DNA of 64,000 nucleotides from Abiotrophia sp. HMSC24B09 (GCF_001815865.1 NZ_KV822203.1:69773-133772); one strand, 5' to 3'; counted from the stretch's first letter, positions 49,482-58,984 are shown. Made by a program: numbers and translations. The notes: generated by a model from the letters alone, not told the origin.

Positions 49482-50387
49482 ATGCCATTTATCAAAGCTA
49501 AATCAAGCCAAGCATCCGGTTGGGGCTGGATGCTTTCCATGCTGGCCTTCCCCCTCTTGTTTCACTACCTTCAGGACTGGCAGACCAAGGCCACCCTATG
49601 GGGCATCACACACCCCCGCTTCCAAATCCTCAATTGGACCCACCCCGACTTGGTGGCCCCACTCGTAAACGTCATGGCTCTCTTTTCGACCTTGATTCCT
49701 CTCTTGGGCTTCGCCCTCTACGGTTGGACCCTGGGCCGACGGTCCTGGCAATCCATGGGCTTCAAGCGCCCCTTGATAAGACCTTATCTGCTGGGCTTTA
49801 TCCTAGGTGGACTACAATTGCTGGCCTGTCTCATCATCCCCGCCCTGCTAGGCCACTTATCGCTAGAGCGCATTAGCCAGACGCCCGCCTTAGTTACCCT
49901 ACTCTACCTAGCCGGCTTCCTGGTTCAGGGCCTGAGCGAAGAAGTTATCTGCCGGGGCTATCTCATGAATGGCCTGGCCTTACGCTTTCCAACCCGGCTA
50001 GCAGTCCTGGCCAACTCCCTGATTTTCGCGGCCATGCATCTGGGCAACCCTAATGTCTCATCCCTAGCCCTAGTCAACCTGACCCTAGCAGGCCTGACCT
50101 TCTCCCTCCTCTTCGCCTATACGGAAAATATCTGGTTTGTGGGAGCGGCCCATTCGGCTTGGAACTTCGTGCAAGGCCCTGTTCTGGGCATCCAGGTATC
50201 AGGCATGAGCCTGCCTTATCCTATCTGGCACACCCGCCTACAAGGCCCTAAGCTCTGGACTGGTGGCGACTTTGGACTAGAAGGTGGTCTCTACTGCCTG
50301 ATCATCGAAGTCCTAGCCATTCTGATTCTAGTCTATCTACTCAAGGCCAAGGCCCAGAAAAAAGTTCAACTAGAAGCAAAAAGCTGA
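49482..50387 (+). CDS. CPBP-family intramembrane metalloprotease
   Basis: A 301-aa membrane protein with seven or eight TM helices and the CPBP/Abi motifs: GLSEEVICRGYLMNGL (Glu-Glu-xxx-Arg), FAAMHLGNP (His) and FVGAAHSAWNF (second His). The family includes the CAAX protease Rce1 and bacteriocin-immunity proteins; the substrate is unknown. AAAGGAGGTGG precedes the ATG. Monocistronic with its own terminator. Confidence 0.87.
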   Translation: MPFIKAKSSQASGWGWMLSMLAFPLLFHYLQDWQTKATLWGITHPRFQILNWTHPDLVAPLVNVMALFSTLIPLLGFALYGWTLGRRSWQSMGFKRPLIRPYLLGFILGGLQLLACLIIPALLGHLSLERISQTPALVTLLYLAGFLVQGLSEEVICRGYLMNGLALRFPTRLAVLANSLIFAAMHLGNPNVSSLALVNLTLAGLTFSLLFAYTENIWFVGAAHSAWNFVQGPVLGIQVSGMSLPYPIWHTRLQGPKLWTGGDFGLEGGLYCLIIEVLAILILVYLLKAKAQKKVQLEAKS

Positions 50388-50404
50388 GACATAGTCTCAG
50401 CTTC
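50382..50404 (+). terminator. terminator of the CPBP gene
   Basis: AAGCTGAGAC/TCTCAGCTT-type stem overlapping the stop codon, followed by CTTTTTT on the plus strand. Confidence 0.8.
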
Positions 50405-50420
50405 TTTTTTCACCACATAA

Positions 50421-50459
50421 AAAATCCCCTTATATCCTATATGATATAAGGGGATTTTG
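50421..50459 (-). terminator. terminator of the DUF1275 gene
   Basis: AAAATCCCCTTATATC pairs with GATATAAGGGGATTTT; U-run on the minus strand. Confidence 0.85.
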
Positions 50460-50460
50460 C

Positions 50461-51117
50461 TTAGGCTGCTTGATAACAGTGGCGGAGGATAAAGTAATAG
50501 GTCCCCGTCACCAGATAGGCCATGGCCAAGACCAAAATCATACTGATAGCAGAATGATTAAGCCAGATATAGGTCAGGAGCCCTCCTACTAGGAAGCAGG
50601 CAATGCTTGCCATGTAGAAGATAATCTTGTGGCCATCTTCCTTATAGCCCCGCAAGTAACGTCCTAGCGCAAAGCCCGTATCTGTCAAGTAACCCGTAAA
50701 ATGCGAACTGCGGACAATCATGCCGCGATAGTAGATGAACATACCGTTTTGGGTCCCCATACCGAAGGCCAGGAGATAGAGCCAGCTAGCCTGCCAGTTG
50801 AGGGCATAGCTTAAGCCCAATAAGAGGCCAAAGCTAATCAGCAAAACGCCGTAACGGTTGGCCAGGCGAAAGGATTTATCAGAGAATAAGAGGCCGCTTA
50901 AAATGCTCCCAGCCATAAAGGCCAGCAAGGTCAAGGCCAGACGGCTGGTCGTTTCCCCATCACCCCGCACTAAGGCTAGGACTAGTTGGGACAGGTTGCC
51001 CGTCATGTGGGTCGATGGCGTGGCTACCAGCCACAGAGTGGTCACATTGACTGCCCCCGCCAGGCTACTGAGTAAGCCAATCCAAATGGCTAGCAGGATT
51101 CCTTTAGGCTCTTTCAT
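50461..51117 (-). CDS. YoaK/DUF1275-family membrane protein
   Basis: A 218-aa protein with six TM helices and DUF1275 signatures: AGAVNVTTLWLVATPSTHMTGN in the first third, GMGTQNGMFI and SSHFTGYLTDTGFALG in the middle. The function of the family is unknown; a transport role is often assumed. It ends with a cytoplasmic tail of a few residues. Monocistronic. Confidence 0.85.
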   Translation of the reverse strand: MKEPKGILLAIWIGLLSSLAGAVNVTTLWLVATPSTHMTGNLSQLVLALVRGDGETTSRLALTLLAFMAGSILSGLLFSDKSFRLANRYGVLLISFGLLLGLSYALNWQASWLYLLAFGMGTQNGMFIYYRGMIVRSSHFTGYLTDTGFALGRYLRGYKEDGHKIIFYMASIACFLVGGLLTYIWLNHSAISMILVLAMAYLVTGTYYFILRHCYQAA

Positions 51118-51189
51118 TGCTTTACTCCTCTCAAGTTCAATGCCTATTCATTTTATCACAAAGACCTAGCCCTCAACAAGGCAAGCCCG

Positions 51190-52707
51190 CTATTGCTTCT
51201 CAGCCGGTTCCAAAGCCAAACGCCGGTCACAGACTTGATCCAGGAAGAGTTGGTCATGGGAAACCGCCAGAATGGCCCCGAGGAAGTCGCTAAAAATTTG
51301 CCTTACTTCAGCCTGAGACAAGGGCGAGAAATTACGGCTAGGCTCGTCCAGTAACAAGACATTGACCTCCATCAGATTCAACTTGAGCAGGAGCAACTTG
51401 GCCTGCTGGCCCCCAGACAGTTGGCTAATGGGGTGACGCATCTCATCAGGGTCGAAGCGTAGGCTACCCAGATAGGTCATGAGCTTAGTCTTCTCCTCCT
51501 GGCTACCCGATTCCTGGAGAAAGTCCAAGGGCGTCTGATCCTGAGGCAGGACCTGGCGATAATCTTGGGGCATATAGCCCAGACGAATGCCCGGCCGGTC
51601 GGTCAGCCAGTCACGGACTTGCTTCAACAAGGTGGATTTGCCCACCCCATTGGGGCCCACCAGTCCAATTTTCTCCTGGCCTCGCCACTCCAGGGTCAGG
51701 GGTTGAGTCAGAGCGCGCCCCTCTAGGCGGACCACATAGTCCGGCTCGTTGATTAGCCATTTGCTGGCGGGCAAGGGATGGGGGCAGGGCACTTTGACCA
51801 AGATGGCATCCTCTTGAATGGGAATCTCCAGCATGTCCTCAGCCTGACGCTCCAAGCGCCGGCCAACAGACTTAACGTTGCGCATTTTCTTAGCCAAGAG
51901 ACGACCCAGGCTAGAATCATGGGCCTGACGTAATTGGTGTTGGACCTTGTCGTGCATTTGCCGATGTCGGGCCTCCTGCTTGGCCTGCTCCTCCTGCTGC
52001 TTGCGGGCCAGCTGGCCCTGACGCTGGAACTGGGCCTCCCGTTGACTGCGATAGGTCTCATAGTCCAGATTGACCAGATGAACCCGGCTGGCCTTGTGGT
52101 TATGAATTGTCTCAATATGCAGAATGCGATTGGCCACTTGAGTCAGGAAGGCCTCATCATGGGAAATAAAGAGGACCGCTGCCGGCAAACTAGCCAGGGT
52201 CCGACTGAGCCAGTCCAGTGTGGCCAAGTCCAAGTCATTGGAAGGCTCATCCAAGAGCAGACAGTCCGGCTCCAAGGCCAGGGTCCGTGCCAACTGCAAT
52301 TTGAGCTTTTCTCCCCCTGACAGCGTCCCCATGAGCTGCTGGCTGGTGAGACGATCGGGGTCAAAGCCTAATTGGCTGACTAGCTGATAGAAGTAACCAT
52401 AGTCTATTTGCTCGGCCAAGACCGGATCAAAGCAATAAGCCTCGATGGTCAAACCTTCATCTTGGGCTGGGAAAGTCTGGCCAATCCAGACCGTCCGGCC
52501 AAAGGAATTAGAACAAGTGCCCGTCACCTCGACATAAGGCAGGGGCGCATCCGGCTGCCTGAGCCAGTTCAAGAGCGAGGACTTGCCGCAGCCTTCTTCG
52601 CCAATCAGGGCTAGCTTGTCGCCTGGCTTCAAGTCAAAGGACAGGGAAGGAATTAAGACCTTGAGGTCTTGTTGATGGGTCATGGTAAAATTTTCAACGT
52701 GTAACAT
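51190..52707 (-). CDS. ABC-F family ATPase (ribosome-associated)
   Basis: A 505-aa soluble protein with two ATPase domains and a charged linker (QGQLARKQQEEQAKQEARH). NBD1: Walker A GEEGCGKS, signature LSGGEKLKLQLARTL, Walker B LLLDEPSNDLD. NBD2: Walker A GPNGVGKS, signature LSGGQQAKLLLLKL, Walker B VLLLDEPSRNFSPLS, where the usual N-H-L-D is replaced. No membrane domain, so it acts on the ribosome, as antibiotic-protection or translation factors do. It has an attenuator-like leader, a hallmark of resistance-type ABC-F genes, but I cannot name a drug. Confidence 0.85.
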   Translation of the reverse strand: MLHVENFTMTHQQDLKVLIPSLSFDLKPGDKLALIGEEGCGKSSLLNWLRQPDAPLPYVEVTGTCSNSFGRTVWIGQTFPAQDEGLTIEAYCFDPVLAEQIDYGYFYQLVSQLGFDPDRLTSQQLMGTLSGGEKLKLQLARTLALEPDCLLLDEPSNDLDLATLDWLSRTLASLPAAVLFISHDEAFLTQVANRILHIETIHNHKASRVHLVNLDYETYRSQREAQFQRQGQLARKQQEEQAKQEARHRQMHDKVQHQLRQAHDSSLGRLLAKKMRNVKSVGRRLERQAEDMLEIPIQEDAILVKVPCPHPLPASKWLINEPDYVVRLEGRALTQPLTLEWRGQEKIGLVGPNGVGKSTLLKQVRDWLTDRPGIRLGYMPQDYRQVLPQDQTPLDFLQESGSQEEKTKLMTYLGSLRFDPDEMRHPISQLSGGQQAKLLLLKLNLMEVNVLLLDEPSRNFSPLSQAEVRQIFSDFLGAILAVSHDQLFLDQVCDRRLALEPAEKQ

Positions 52708-52976
52708 CTGCTACCTCCTATATAAAGAGGGACCGATGCCCTATCTAGCGTCGGTCCCTGTTGGAAGCAAATGGAATAAGCCAAAGAAAGAGTCTGCGCC
52801 CTCATATAAGGGGCGCCTGCCCTAGCTGCTTGTACCTCTTCACTAAAATTGACCGCACTAAATAAAACCATCTTGATCCTTTATTTAGTAATTGACAATT
52901 TTAGTTAACTTTCATCGGCACAAGTACCTCCTTGGTGAATTACCTTTAGTATACGCTTACTTGGCGGGGAATGCAA
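52708..52976 (-). promoter_or_regulatory. ABC-F leader: promoter, upstream ORFs and attenuator hairpin
   Basis: Promoter TTGCAT (52971-52976), 17 bases, TATACT (52948-52953). Next AAGGAGG (52927-52933) precedes a 6-codon ORF from GTG 52921 to TAA (encoding MPMKVN). A second ORF with AAAGGA starts at ATG 52871 and runs 63 codons into the ABC-F gene start. Two hairpins follow: GCGCCC/GGGCGC (near 52812) and GGGACCGA/TCGGTCCC followed by TCTTTATAT (52721-52758), the latter terminator-like. This is the layout of translation-coupled attenuation. The 52977-53124 remainder holds nothing clear. Confidence 0.6.
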
Positions 52977-53124
52977 GTGATTTATCAGCAACTATTTTCC
53001 TCTCTACATCTGAGCTTATGCTCATAAGGTGACACCATTTATTCCTAACCTCTTATATGCTAGTCATTGAGAATACAAAACTCAAATTCACCTATGATTT
53101 CACTATATTTTATAACAAACAGCG

Positions 53125-55590
53125 CTAGTTAATTGGCAAATTTATAGAAAGTTCTGATATTAGAATACCATTTTCACCATTGCTTTCCATAGTCTCGATT
53201 AGTTTCTTTTTAAAAAATACTTCATTATTTAGGGTATTTACCTCATAAAACTCCTTGTATTTATCAAAAAGAATATTCGTCAAGGTATTACTAATTCCAC
53301 AGTTTAGCAATGCTATTTTATCTTTATTACTCGTCCCATATTTGAGTTTAAGGTATAGCTTTCCCTCAATCAATTCAAGAGAATATAGTATTTCTATGTA
53401 CTTGATAATTTCATTATCAATAAAATCAAATTCCTCTTTGAGTCTCACTATCGCTAAATTTACTTTTTCCTGATTACTTTTTTCGCCTATGTCCGTCCAG
53501 TATTTTTGGTGACTGTTTGTTCCTCTAGTTTTGTCTCCCCAATTTCCAACATAGACAAATTTAGATTGCTGCTTATTTAGCCTATTCCAGTAGGCCACGA
53601 TTCGAGTAATCATTTCCTTTAAAGTTATTCCGCTCATGCGCCAATTGATAAGCATCATATAAAATTGTTGAGCACGTTGTTCTTTTAAACGTTTTATGTT
53701 GTTCGATGAGTTCTCATCTTCTGTTATATAATCAAAGAAAAGAGACTTCATTAGACTAAAAACATTTTCTAGTTTGTGCGCTTGTTGCATTCCTGCAAGC
53801 TGAGCATTTAGTTTTTCTTCAACAAGTAAAACATTGAATATCCTCACATTATTTTGAAAACACAGCCTTCCTATTAGACTCTTCGGCGTTGCAACTGTTT
53901 TCTCCGTTAAAATATTATCATCTGAGAAATTCTCGAGCATTACTTCTGCCTGCTCGATAACATCTTTATCAATCTGCATGTGATTCTTTAATAAAGGATT
54001 GAAAATCTCATCTTTTATATCATCTTCATTTTCGGCTAAAACATGTCTACTTTTAAAGAATTTCAATACATTGAAGTTCTTACTACAATACCTCCCTTTA
54101 ATTATATGGATTTCCGGAAGTAAGTAATCTAAACTCCCTGTTTCAGGATTAAAAATATCACCAAAACGACAAACTCGCCCAATTAAGTTCTTAAAATCAG
54201 AAGATTTTAAGTTTCCATTACCTCTTTTAGGATCTAAAATAAACATCTTAGTAGCAGGAATATTTACTCCCTCCAGTAAAGTAGAGTTAGCTATAATATA
54301 ACGAATTTCTGGCACATAAGAATATAAATTCTCTATGTAATATCTAACGAATTCTGGCACTGATCCGTGGTGATAAATAACCCCTCGTTCTAAGTTGTTT
54401 GCCAACTCATAATCTTCATGGATAAATTCCCTTAAATCAGAGACAGCTTTCTTTATTTTGTCGTTCATAGAAATATCTAGATTACTAGTTAACTCATTCG
54501 CAAAACTCTCAATCTTTTTAGGCGTATTTAAATATATAATATTCTTTTTATCTGCATAATCAATAACTATTTCGGCATCTTTTGAGTATATTCTCTTTTT
54601 CTCTTTATATACTATTTTCTCTTTGTCCCCTGAGAATTGATCAAGTACACCAAATGTGCTGTCATCAAGATCATGTACATAGAACATTTCAGATTTCATA
54701 GTCTCAGATACAGTAAACCATTCCGGTTGTTCAGCTATATACTTTAAAATAATGCTATCTCTCGAACTCAAAAAAGGGGTTAGATATCTACAAGATAGAT
54801 GATCATTTCTTGTATGACATATTATAATAACAGAAGCAAGCAAGATGCTACGAGAACTACTTTTAGAGAATTTATCCAGTAAATTATGCGCCTCATCAAT
54901 TACTAGAATGTCAAATTTTAAATTTGGATTGTTTTGCAACAATCTCAAAAGCCTTTCTTGTGTTAACACAGCTATAATATTAGTCTCGCCTTCTGAATAC
55001 ATTTCAGGTTGCGTGATTATTTTCCGAGTGCCTATATGGTTTAGAATACGTTTCTTAGTTTGAGCTAAAAGTGATTTAGTTGGTGTTACTATGCAAATAT
55101 TTTGATGCTTAGAGGTATCGAGAAATGACAAGATTAATTCAGTTTTACCGTAAGAGGTTGGTGCTACTACGATATAAGAACTATGCCTACAAGCCATAAC
55201 CGCTCCTTGCAATTCACTTTGACCCACTGTTTTGTATTGATCTCCAACTTTATATTCTTTATTAACTGCGGTATTAATCTCAGTATGCAAGTTACCAAAG
55301 TCTTCACCATATCGCATATTCTCATAAATAAACTGCGAGATTGGGATAAGACCTTTATTTAGGCTCAATTCATAAAGTGGCTTATAGTCTTTAGTCTGTT
55401 TACTATATAAAAGAAAAAGTCTATATCCCAATTTACGAATATGTTCATTCTCTCGTCCAACAAAATACGTACCTAGAGAAAGCAAAACCTCATAATCCTT
55501 AACATCCATCTTATCCGGTGTAGTGAGTAATTTCCAATACAGCTCTTTAAATGTTGTATTATATAATCTTTTTAATGTTAATTTTTTCAT
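53125..55590 (-). CDS. hamB: Hachiman defence helicase HamB
   Basis: An 821-aa superfamily 2 helicase. Motifs: Q-like GQSELQGAVMA, Walker A APTSYGKT (143-150), Ia VTPTKSLLAQ, Walker B DEAH (232-235), V ANSTLLEGVNIPA, VI FKNLIGRVCRFG, a Ski2-like spacing, then a long helical C-terminus. It begins on the stop of the partner nuclease gene (ATGA). In the Hachiman system HamB binds and loads on DNA and unleashes HamA. AT-rich codon use differs sharply from the neighbouring genes, a sign of transfer. Confidence 0.82.
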   Translation of the reverse strand: MKKLTLKRLYNTTFKELYWKLLTTPDKMDVKDYEVLLSLGTYFVGRENEHIRKLGYRLFLLYSKQTKDYKPLYELSLNKGLIPISQFIYENMRYGEDFGNLHTEINTAVNKEYKVGDQYKTVGQSELQGAVMACRHSSYIVVAPTSYGKTELILSFLDTSKHQNICIVTPTKSLLAQTKKRILNHIGTRKIITQPEMYSEGETNIIAVLTQERLLRLLQNNPNLKFDILVIDEAHNLLDKFSKSSSRSILLASVIIICHTRNDHLSCRYLTPFLSSRDSIILKYIAEQPEWFTVSETMKSEMFYVHDLDDSTFGVLDQFSGDKEKIVYKEKKRIYSKDAEIVIDYADKKNIIYLNTPKKIESFANELTSNLDISMNDKIKKAVSDLREFIHEDYELANNLERGVIYHHGSVPEFVRYYIENLYSYVPEIRYIIANSTLLEGVNIPATKMFILDPKRGNGNLKSSDFKNLIGRVCRFGDIFNPETGSLDYLLPEIHIIKGRYCSKNFNVLKFFKSRHVLAENEDDIKDEIFNPLLKNHMQIDKDVIEQAEVMLENFSDDNILTEKTVATPKSLIGRLCFQNNVRIFNVLLVEEKLNAQLAGMQQAHKLENVFSLMKSLFFDYITEDENSSNNIKRLKEQRAQQFYMMLINWRMSGITLKEMITRIVAYWNRLNKQQSKFVYVGNWGDKTRGTNSHQKYWTDIGEKSNQEKVNLAIVRLKEEFDFIDNEIIKYIEILYSLELIEGKLYLKLKYGTSNKDKIALLNCGISNTLTNILFDKYKEFYEVNTLNNEVFFKKKLIETMESNGENGILISELSINLPIN

Positions 55591-56381
55591 TTTACAACCT
55601 CTGTTAAGCCGCTTAAAAACTCAACGACAGCTTCCATTGTTTTCTTTTGTATCGCTATGATTTTCACATTTGAGAACAATTCTTGCTCTCTTATTTTTTC
55701 ATAAATAGACTCAACTTTTGCTTCATCGATATTTGAATCAAAGCTACAAAATACCGTCCCGCCAAGGACTACATTTTTATCAGTACTAACATTTGTATCG
55801 CTTTTTTCTCCAAGGATTTTAAGAACTACATTCTTTTCATCCGACCCACCCATACTAGCACGAACTGAATTAATAGCATTAAGCCAAAGTTGAGCATTCT
55901 CTTCGTTTAGCCGTTTCTGCAAATCTCTTTTCGCTTCATTAATTCTCTCTTCCACTTTTTTGTTCGAATTAGAGTCAGACCCTACTTCACCAGCTTTAGA
56001 TTCTATTATCCAAATACCATTACTTGCATCACATGCTATGATATCAAATCCTTTTTTTACATTCCTTTCTTCCATATTAAAGAAAGGAGAAATGATTTCC
56101 AAACCTCCTACCATTCGAATTATAACATTTAATAGCAACTCTCCAATTGCTCCTACTCTCTTATTTTTATCTGGAGATAATCTACAGTTGACTAGTTCAA
56201 GAATTGTTTTTTCAAAACTATAATATTGTGTGATACCGCTCAAAGCACACTGTCCGTGACAAATAACTGTAAGCTCATCCTTAATTTTATCTTTTAATTC
56301 ATCAGAAAGATTTGTTATCTCAATAATCTTATATTCATCAAATTCATTTATGATTACACCATCTAATAGTTGTCTTCGCAT
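55587..56381 (-). CDS. hamA: Hachiman defence nuclease HamA (DUF1837)
   Basis: A 264-aa protein with a PD-(D/E)xK-like core: GAIGELLLNVIIR (Glu81), GFDIIACD (Asp113) and WIIESKAGE (Glu127-x-Lys129). DUF1837 nucleases are HamA in Hachiman; when released by HamB they degrade DNA. The two-gene order with an ATGA overlap and the helicase type support the call, though DUF1837 assignment is by memory and needs a profile search. AGGTGATA precedes the ATG; a -10 TATACT lies at 56423-56428. Confidence 0.78.
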   Translation of the reverse strand: MRRQLLDGVIINEFDEYKIIEITNLSDELKDKIKDELTVICHGQCALSGITQYYSFEKTILELVNCRLSPDKNKRVGAIGELLLNVIIRMVGGLEIISPFFNMEERNVKKGFDIIACDASNGIWIIESKAGEVGSDSNSNKKVEERINEAKRDLQKRLNEENAQLWLNAINSVRASMGGSDEKNVVLKILGEKSDTNVSTDKNVVLGGTVFCSFDSNIDEAKVESIYEKIREQELFSNVKIIAIQKKTMEAVVEFLSGLTEVVK

Positions 56382-56590
56382 GTATTATCACCTAATGTTT
56401 GGATTTTCCTCTCTCCAAAATTAGTATAGCATAAAACAACAAAAGTAAAAGGGTAAGTTTGAGATAAATCCACTTTGAACCAGGCTTAATTCTTCTATTA
56501 ACTTTGGTACTATTAAAATATTCTACTGTTGTCGCCTTTCATTTCATATTTTTTCATCCCTTTTTTATCTCTCCTACTTCCTCCAAGCAC

Positions 56591-56618
56591 AAAAAAAGCA
56601 CCCCTAGACTTGAGGGGT
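56591..56618 (-). terminator. terminator of the CsbD gene
   Basis: ACCCCT pairs with AGGGGT; minus strand then reads GCTTTTTTTG. Confidence 0.75.
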
Positions 56619-56648
56619 ACTGGTGATGCTAAGCTTGTTTTACTTGGA

Positions 56649-56840
56649 TTATTTGCCCAAGGAATTTTTGATGCCTTCCACTGCACCTTTGGCAGCTTCA
56701 GCCACGTCATGAGCCACTTCTTTGGCTTTACTAACGACGCCTTCAACAACGCCTTCAGTTTCAAGGCCTTTGTCGCCAGTTACTTTACCTGCCACTTCCT
56801 TGACTTTGCCAGCAGCTTGGTCGAGTTTATCTTCCAACAT
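56649..56840 (-). CDS. CsbD-family stress protein
   Basis: A 63-aa Lys/Ala/Val-rich helical protein with the CsbD pattern: LEDKLDQAAGKVKEVAGKVT then LETEGVVEGVVSKAKE. CsbD proteins are general-stress (sigma-B) proteins in Bacillus; function unknown. GAGGGGACTGAG precedes the ATG. It lies between the defence genes and a GNAT, with its own terminator. Confidence 0.85.
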   Translation of the reverse strand: MLEDKLDQAAGKVKEVAGKVTGDKGLETEGVVEGVVSKAKEVAHDVAEAAKGAVEGIKNSLGK

Positions 56841-56947
56841 CTCAGTCCCCTCCTTTCTACTATGATAACTTTAGTCTACCACTTTAAGGTCCCCAGTACG
56901 AATTATTTGCCTAACCATAGCAAATAAAAAGAGACTAGGACAGCGTC

Positions 56948-57370
56948 CTAATCTCCTTGATTGGCTAAAAATCCAGTTAGCTCCGCCTGGGCAAAGCCCA
57001 CTAGGCCGCGACGCCCGTACCATTCCCGGACAGACTGGTTCCAAGGCGTGGTGTCCGTCACTAGGAAGACCTGACGATAGGCCTGGCTAGCTTCCTGAAT
57101 TCGATTCAGCAATTGTCGGCCTATGCCTTGCTTCTGATAGGCTGGCAGAACTAAGATGTCTTGGATCAAGGCCACATAGTGGCCATCTCCCACTGTACGC
57201 ACCAGCCCCACTAGCTGGTCTTGGTCCCAGGCGCTGATGACATCTTGGGAAGCCGCCAGCATTTGCCCCAAGTCAGACACCTGGTCTAGGTAGGCTGTCC
57301 AACCGACTGCCTGATAGAGTGGTCGCAACTGGACATCAGAAATCTTCTTATCATGACGATATTCAATCAT
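56948..57370 (-). CDS. GNAT N-acetyltransferase
   Basis: A 140-aa protein with LVGLVRTVGDG, ILVLPAYQKQGIGRQLLNR (acetyl-CoA loop) and VTDTTPWNQSVREWYGRRGL. The QDILVLP pattern is usual for a subgroup of small GNATs in Firmicutes. ATG 57370 follows GAGGGTG. It is 32 bases after thrC ends and may be co-transcribed. Confidence 0.85.
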   Translation of the reverse strand: MIEYRHDKKISDVQLRPLYQAVGWTAYLDQVSDLGQMLAASQDVISAWDQDQLVGLVRTVGDGHYVALIQDILVLPAYQKQGIGRQLLNRIQEASQAYRQVFLVTDTTPWNQSVREWYGRRGLVGFAQAELTGFLANQGD

Positions 57371-57402
57371 CTTGAGCACCCTCTTTCTTAGGAATTCGAC
57401 GA

Positions 57403-58893
57403 TTAGAGCCCCAACTTAGTCAAGATGCTAGCCTTCATGCCGGCCACATCTACCACTTCATTATGACGGATTTGGGCTGCTTTGACTTCGAGAACGGCCG
57501 CAGGTTGTGGCACGCCAGAGATAGCTTCCAGTTGGTCCACCAGGGTCAGGTCATCCACCTCAGGATCTAAGTCCTGGAAGGACTGCATGACAGAGCGTGG
57601 GAACTTGTAAGGGCTGGCGGTCGAGGCGATTAAGGTTGGCGTGGTGTCGCCTGTCTCCTGACGGTAGTCGCTGTAAACCGAAGTGGCTACTGCCGTATGA
57701 GGGTCTAAGACATAGCCGGTCGCTTCATAGACGGCCTTAATGCTAGCTTCGATTTGGGCCTCATCGGCGTAACCCCCATAGAAATCAGCATAAGTTGCCT
57801 GCATTTGAGGCGTCACTTGGTAGTGACCTTGTTCCACTAATTGCTTCATATAAGTAGCCGTTTGGGCCGCATCATTGCCGGTCGCATGGTAAATCAAACG
57901 CTCTAGGTTGCTAGAGATGAGGATATCCATGGATGGCGAATTAGTCACATAGAAAGGACGTTGGCGGTCGTAGACGCCGGTCTTGAAGAAGTCGGTTAAG
58001 ACATTGTTCTTGTTAGAGGCACAGATAAAGGTCTTGATTGGCAAGCCCATTTGACGCGCATAGTAGGCTGCCAAAATGTTACCGAAGTTACCGGTTGGCA
58101 CATCCACATTGATGGCGTCGCCTAAAGCAATGACACCTTGACTCACCAGTTGCAAGTAGGCAAAGACATAGTAAGCCACTTGGGGAATGAGCCGGCCAAT
58201 GTTAATAGAGTTGGCACTTGAGAATTGGTAGCCTGCCGCGGCAATCTGCTCATTGAGAGCTTGGTCCCCGAAGAGATCCTTGACTTGACTTTGGGCATCA
58301 TCGAAGTTGCTGGTAATGCCGACTACATAGGTGTTGTCACCCTTCTGAGTCAGCATTTGCAGTTCTTGGATATGGCTGACGCCACCCTTAGGATAGAAGA
58401 CCACAATCTTAGTACCGGGCACATCCGCAAAGCCGGCCATGGCCGCCTTACCGGTATCACCGGATGTGGCAGTCAGGATGACGATTTCCTTGTCAGAGCC
58501 TTGTTTCTTAGCCGAAGTGGTCATGAGATAAGGCAGGATGGACAGGGCCATATCCTTAAAGGCGATGGTCTGGCCATGGAAGAGCTCCAGATAGTAGGCA
58601 TCCCCTACCTTCTTAACTGGGGTCAATTCTGACGTGTCAAACTTGTCGCTGTTATAGGCCCCATCGATGCAAGCCTGTAATTCTTCCTGGCTGAAGTCAT
58701 CAAAATAAGCCTTCATGACGGTAAAGGCAACCTCCTGATAGGACTTGCCCACTAGGTCAGCCAGAGGGACTGGCAATTTGGGATGCTCCACCGGCACATA
58801 GAGGCCCCCGTCTTCCGCAATCCCCTTAAGGATAGCTTGAGAAGCGGTGACACGGTTTTCTGGGTTACGAGTACTTTGGTAATATAAGGTCAT
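57403..58893 (-). CDS. thrC: threonine synthase
   Basis: A 496-aa PLP enzyme that converts O-phosphohomoserine to threonine. N-terminal YYQSTRNPENRVTASQAILKG and GLYVP are the family start; the PLP lysine is Lys113 in GQTIAFKDMAL; ATSGDTGKAAMAGF binds the cofactor phosphate; NSINIGRLIPQ is also conserved. The length (~500) fits the long ThrC type. GAGGGAAG precedes the ATG. No hom/thrB genes adjoin. A divergent azlCD operon shares the intergenic region. Confidence 0.93.
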   Translation of the reverse strand: MTLYYQSTRNPENRVTASQAILKGIAEDGGLYVPVEHPKLPVPLADLVGKSYQEVAFTVMKAYFDDFSQEELQACIDGAYNSDKFDTSELTPVKKVGDAYYLELFHGQTIAFKDMALSILPYLMTTSAKKQGSDKEIVILTATSGDTGKAAMAGFADVPGTKIVVFYPKGGVSHIQELQMLTQKGDNTYVVGITSNFDDAQSQVKDLFGDQALNEQIAAAGYQFSSANSINIGRLIPQVAYYVFAYLQLVSQGVIALGDAINVDVPTGNFGNILAAYYARQMGLPIKTFICASNKNNVLTDFFKTGVYDRQRPFYVTNSPSMDILISSNLERLIYHATGNDAAQTATYMKQLVEQGHYQVTPQMQATYADFYGGYADEAQIEASIKAVYEATGYVLDPHTAVATSVYSDYRQETGDTTPTLIASTASPYKFPRSVMQSFQDLDPEVDDLTLVDQLEAISGVPQPAAVLEVKAAQIRHNEVVDVAGMKASILTKLGL

Positions 58894-58955
58894 GGTGACT
58901 TCCCTCTTTTCACGTTAAATCTTCACTTGGTCATTATACCATAAGTCAGGTGGAC

Positions 58956-58984
58956 TTGACAGGGCCAAGGAAGGCAATTAGAAT
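58956..58984 (+). promoter_or_regulatory. azlCD promoter
   Basis: TTGACA (58956-58961), 17 bases, TAGAAT (58979-58984), 29 bases before the ATG. On the other strand a TATAAT (58933-58938) faces thrC. Confidence 0.65.
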
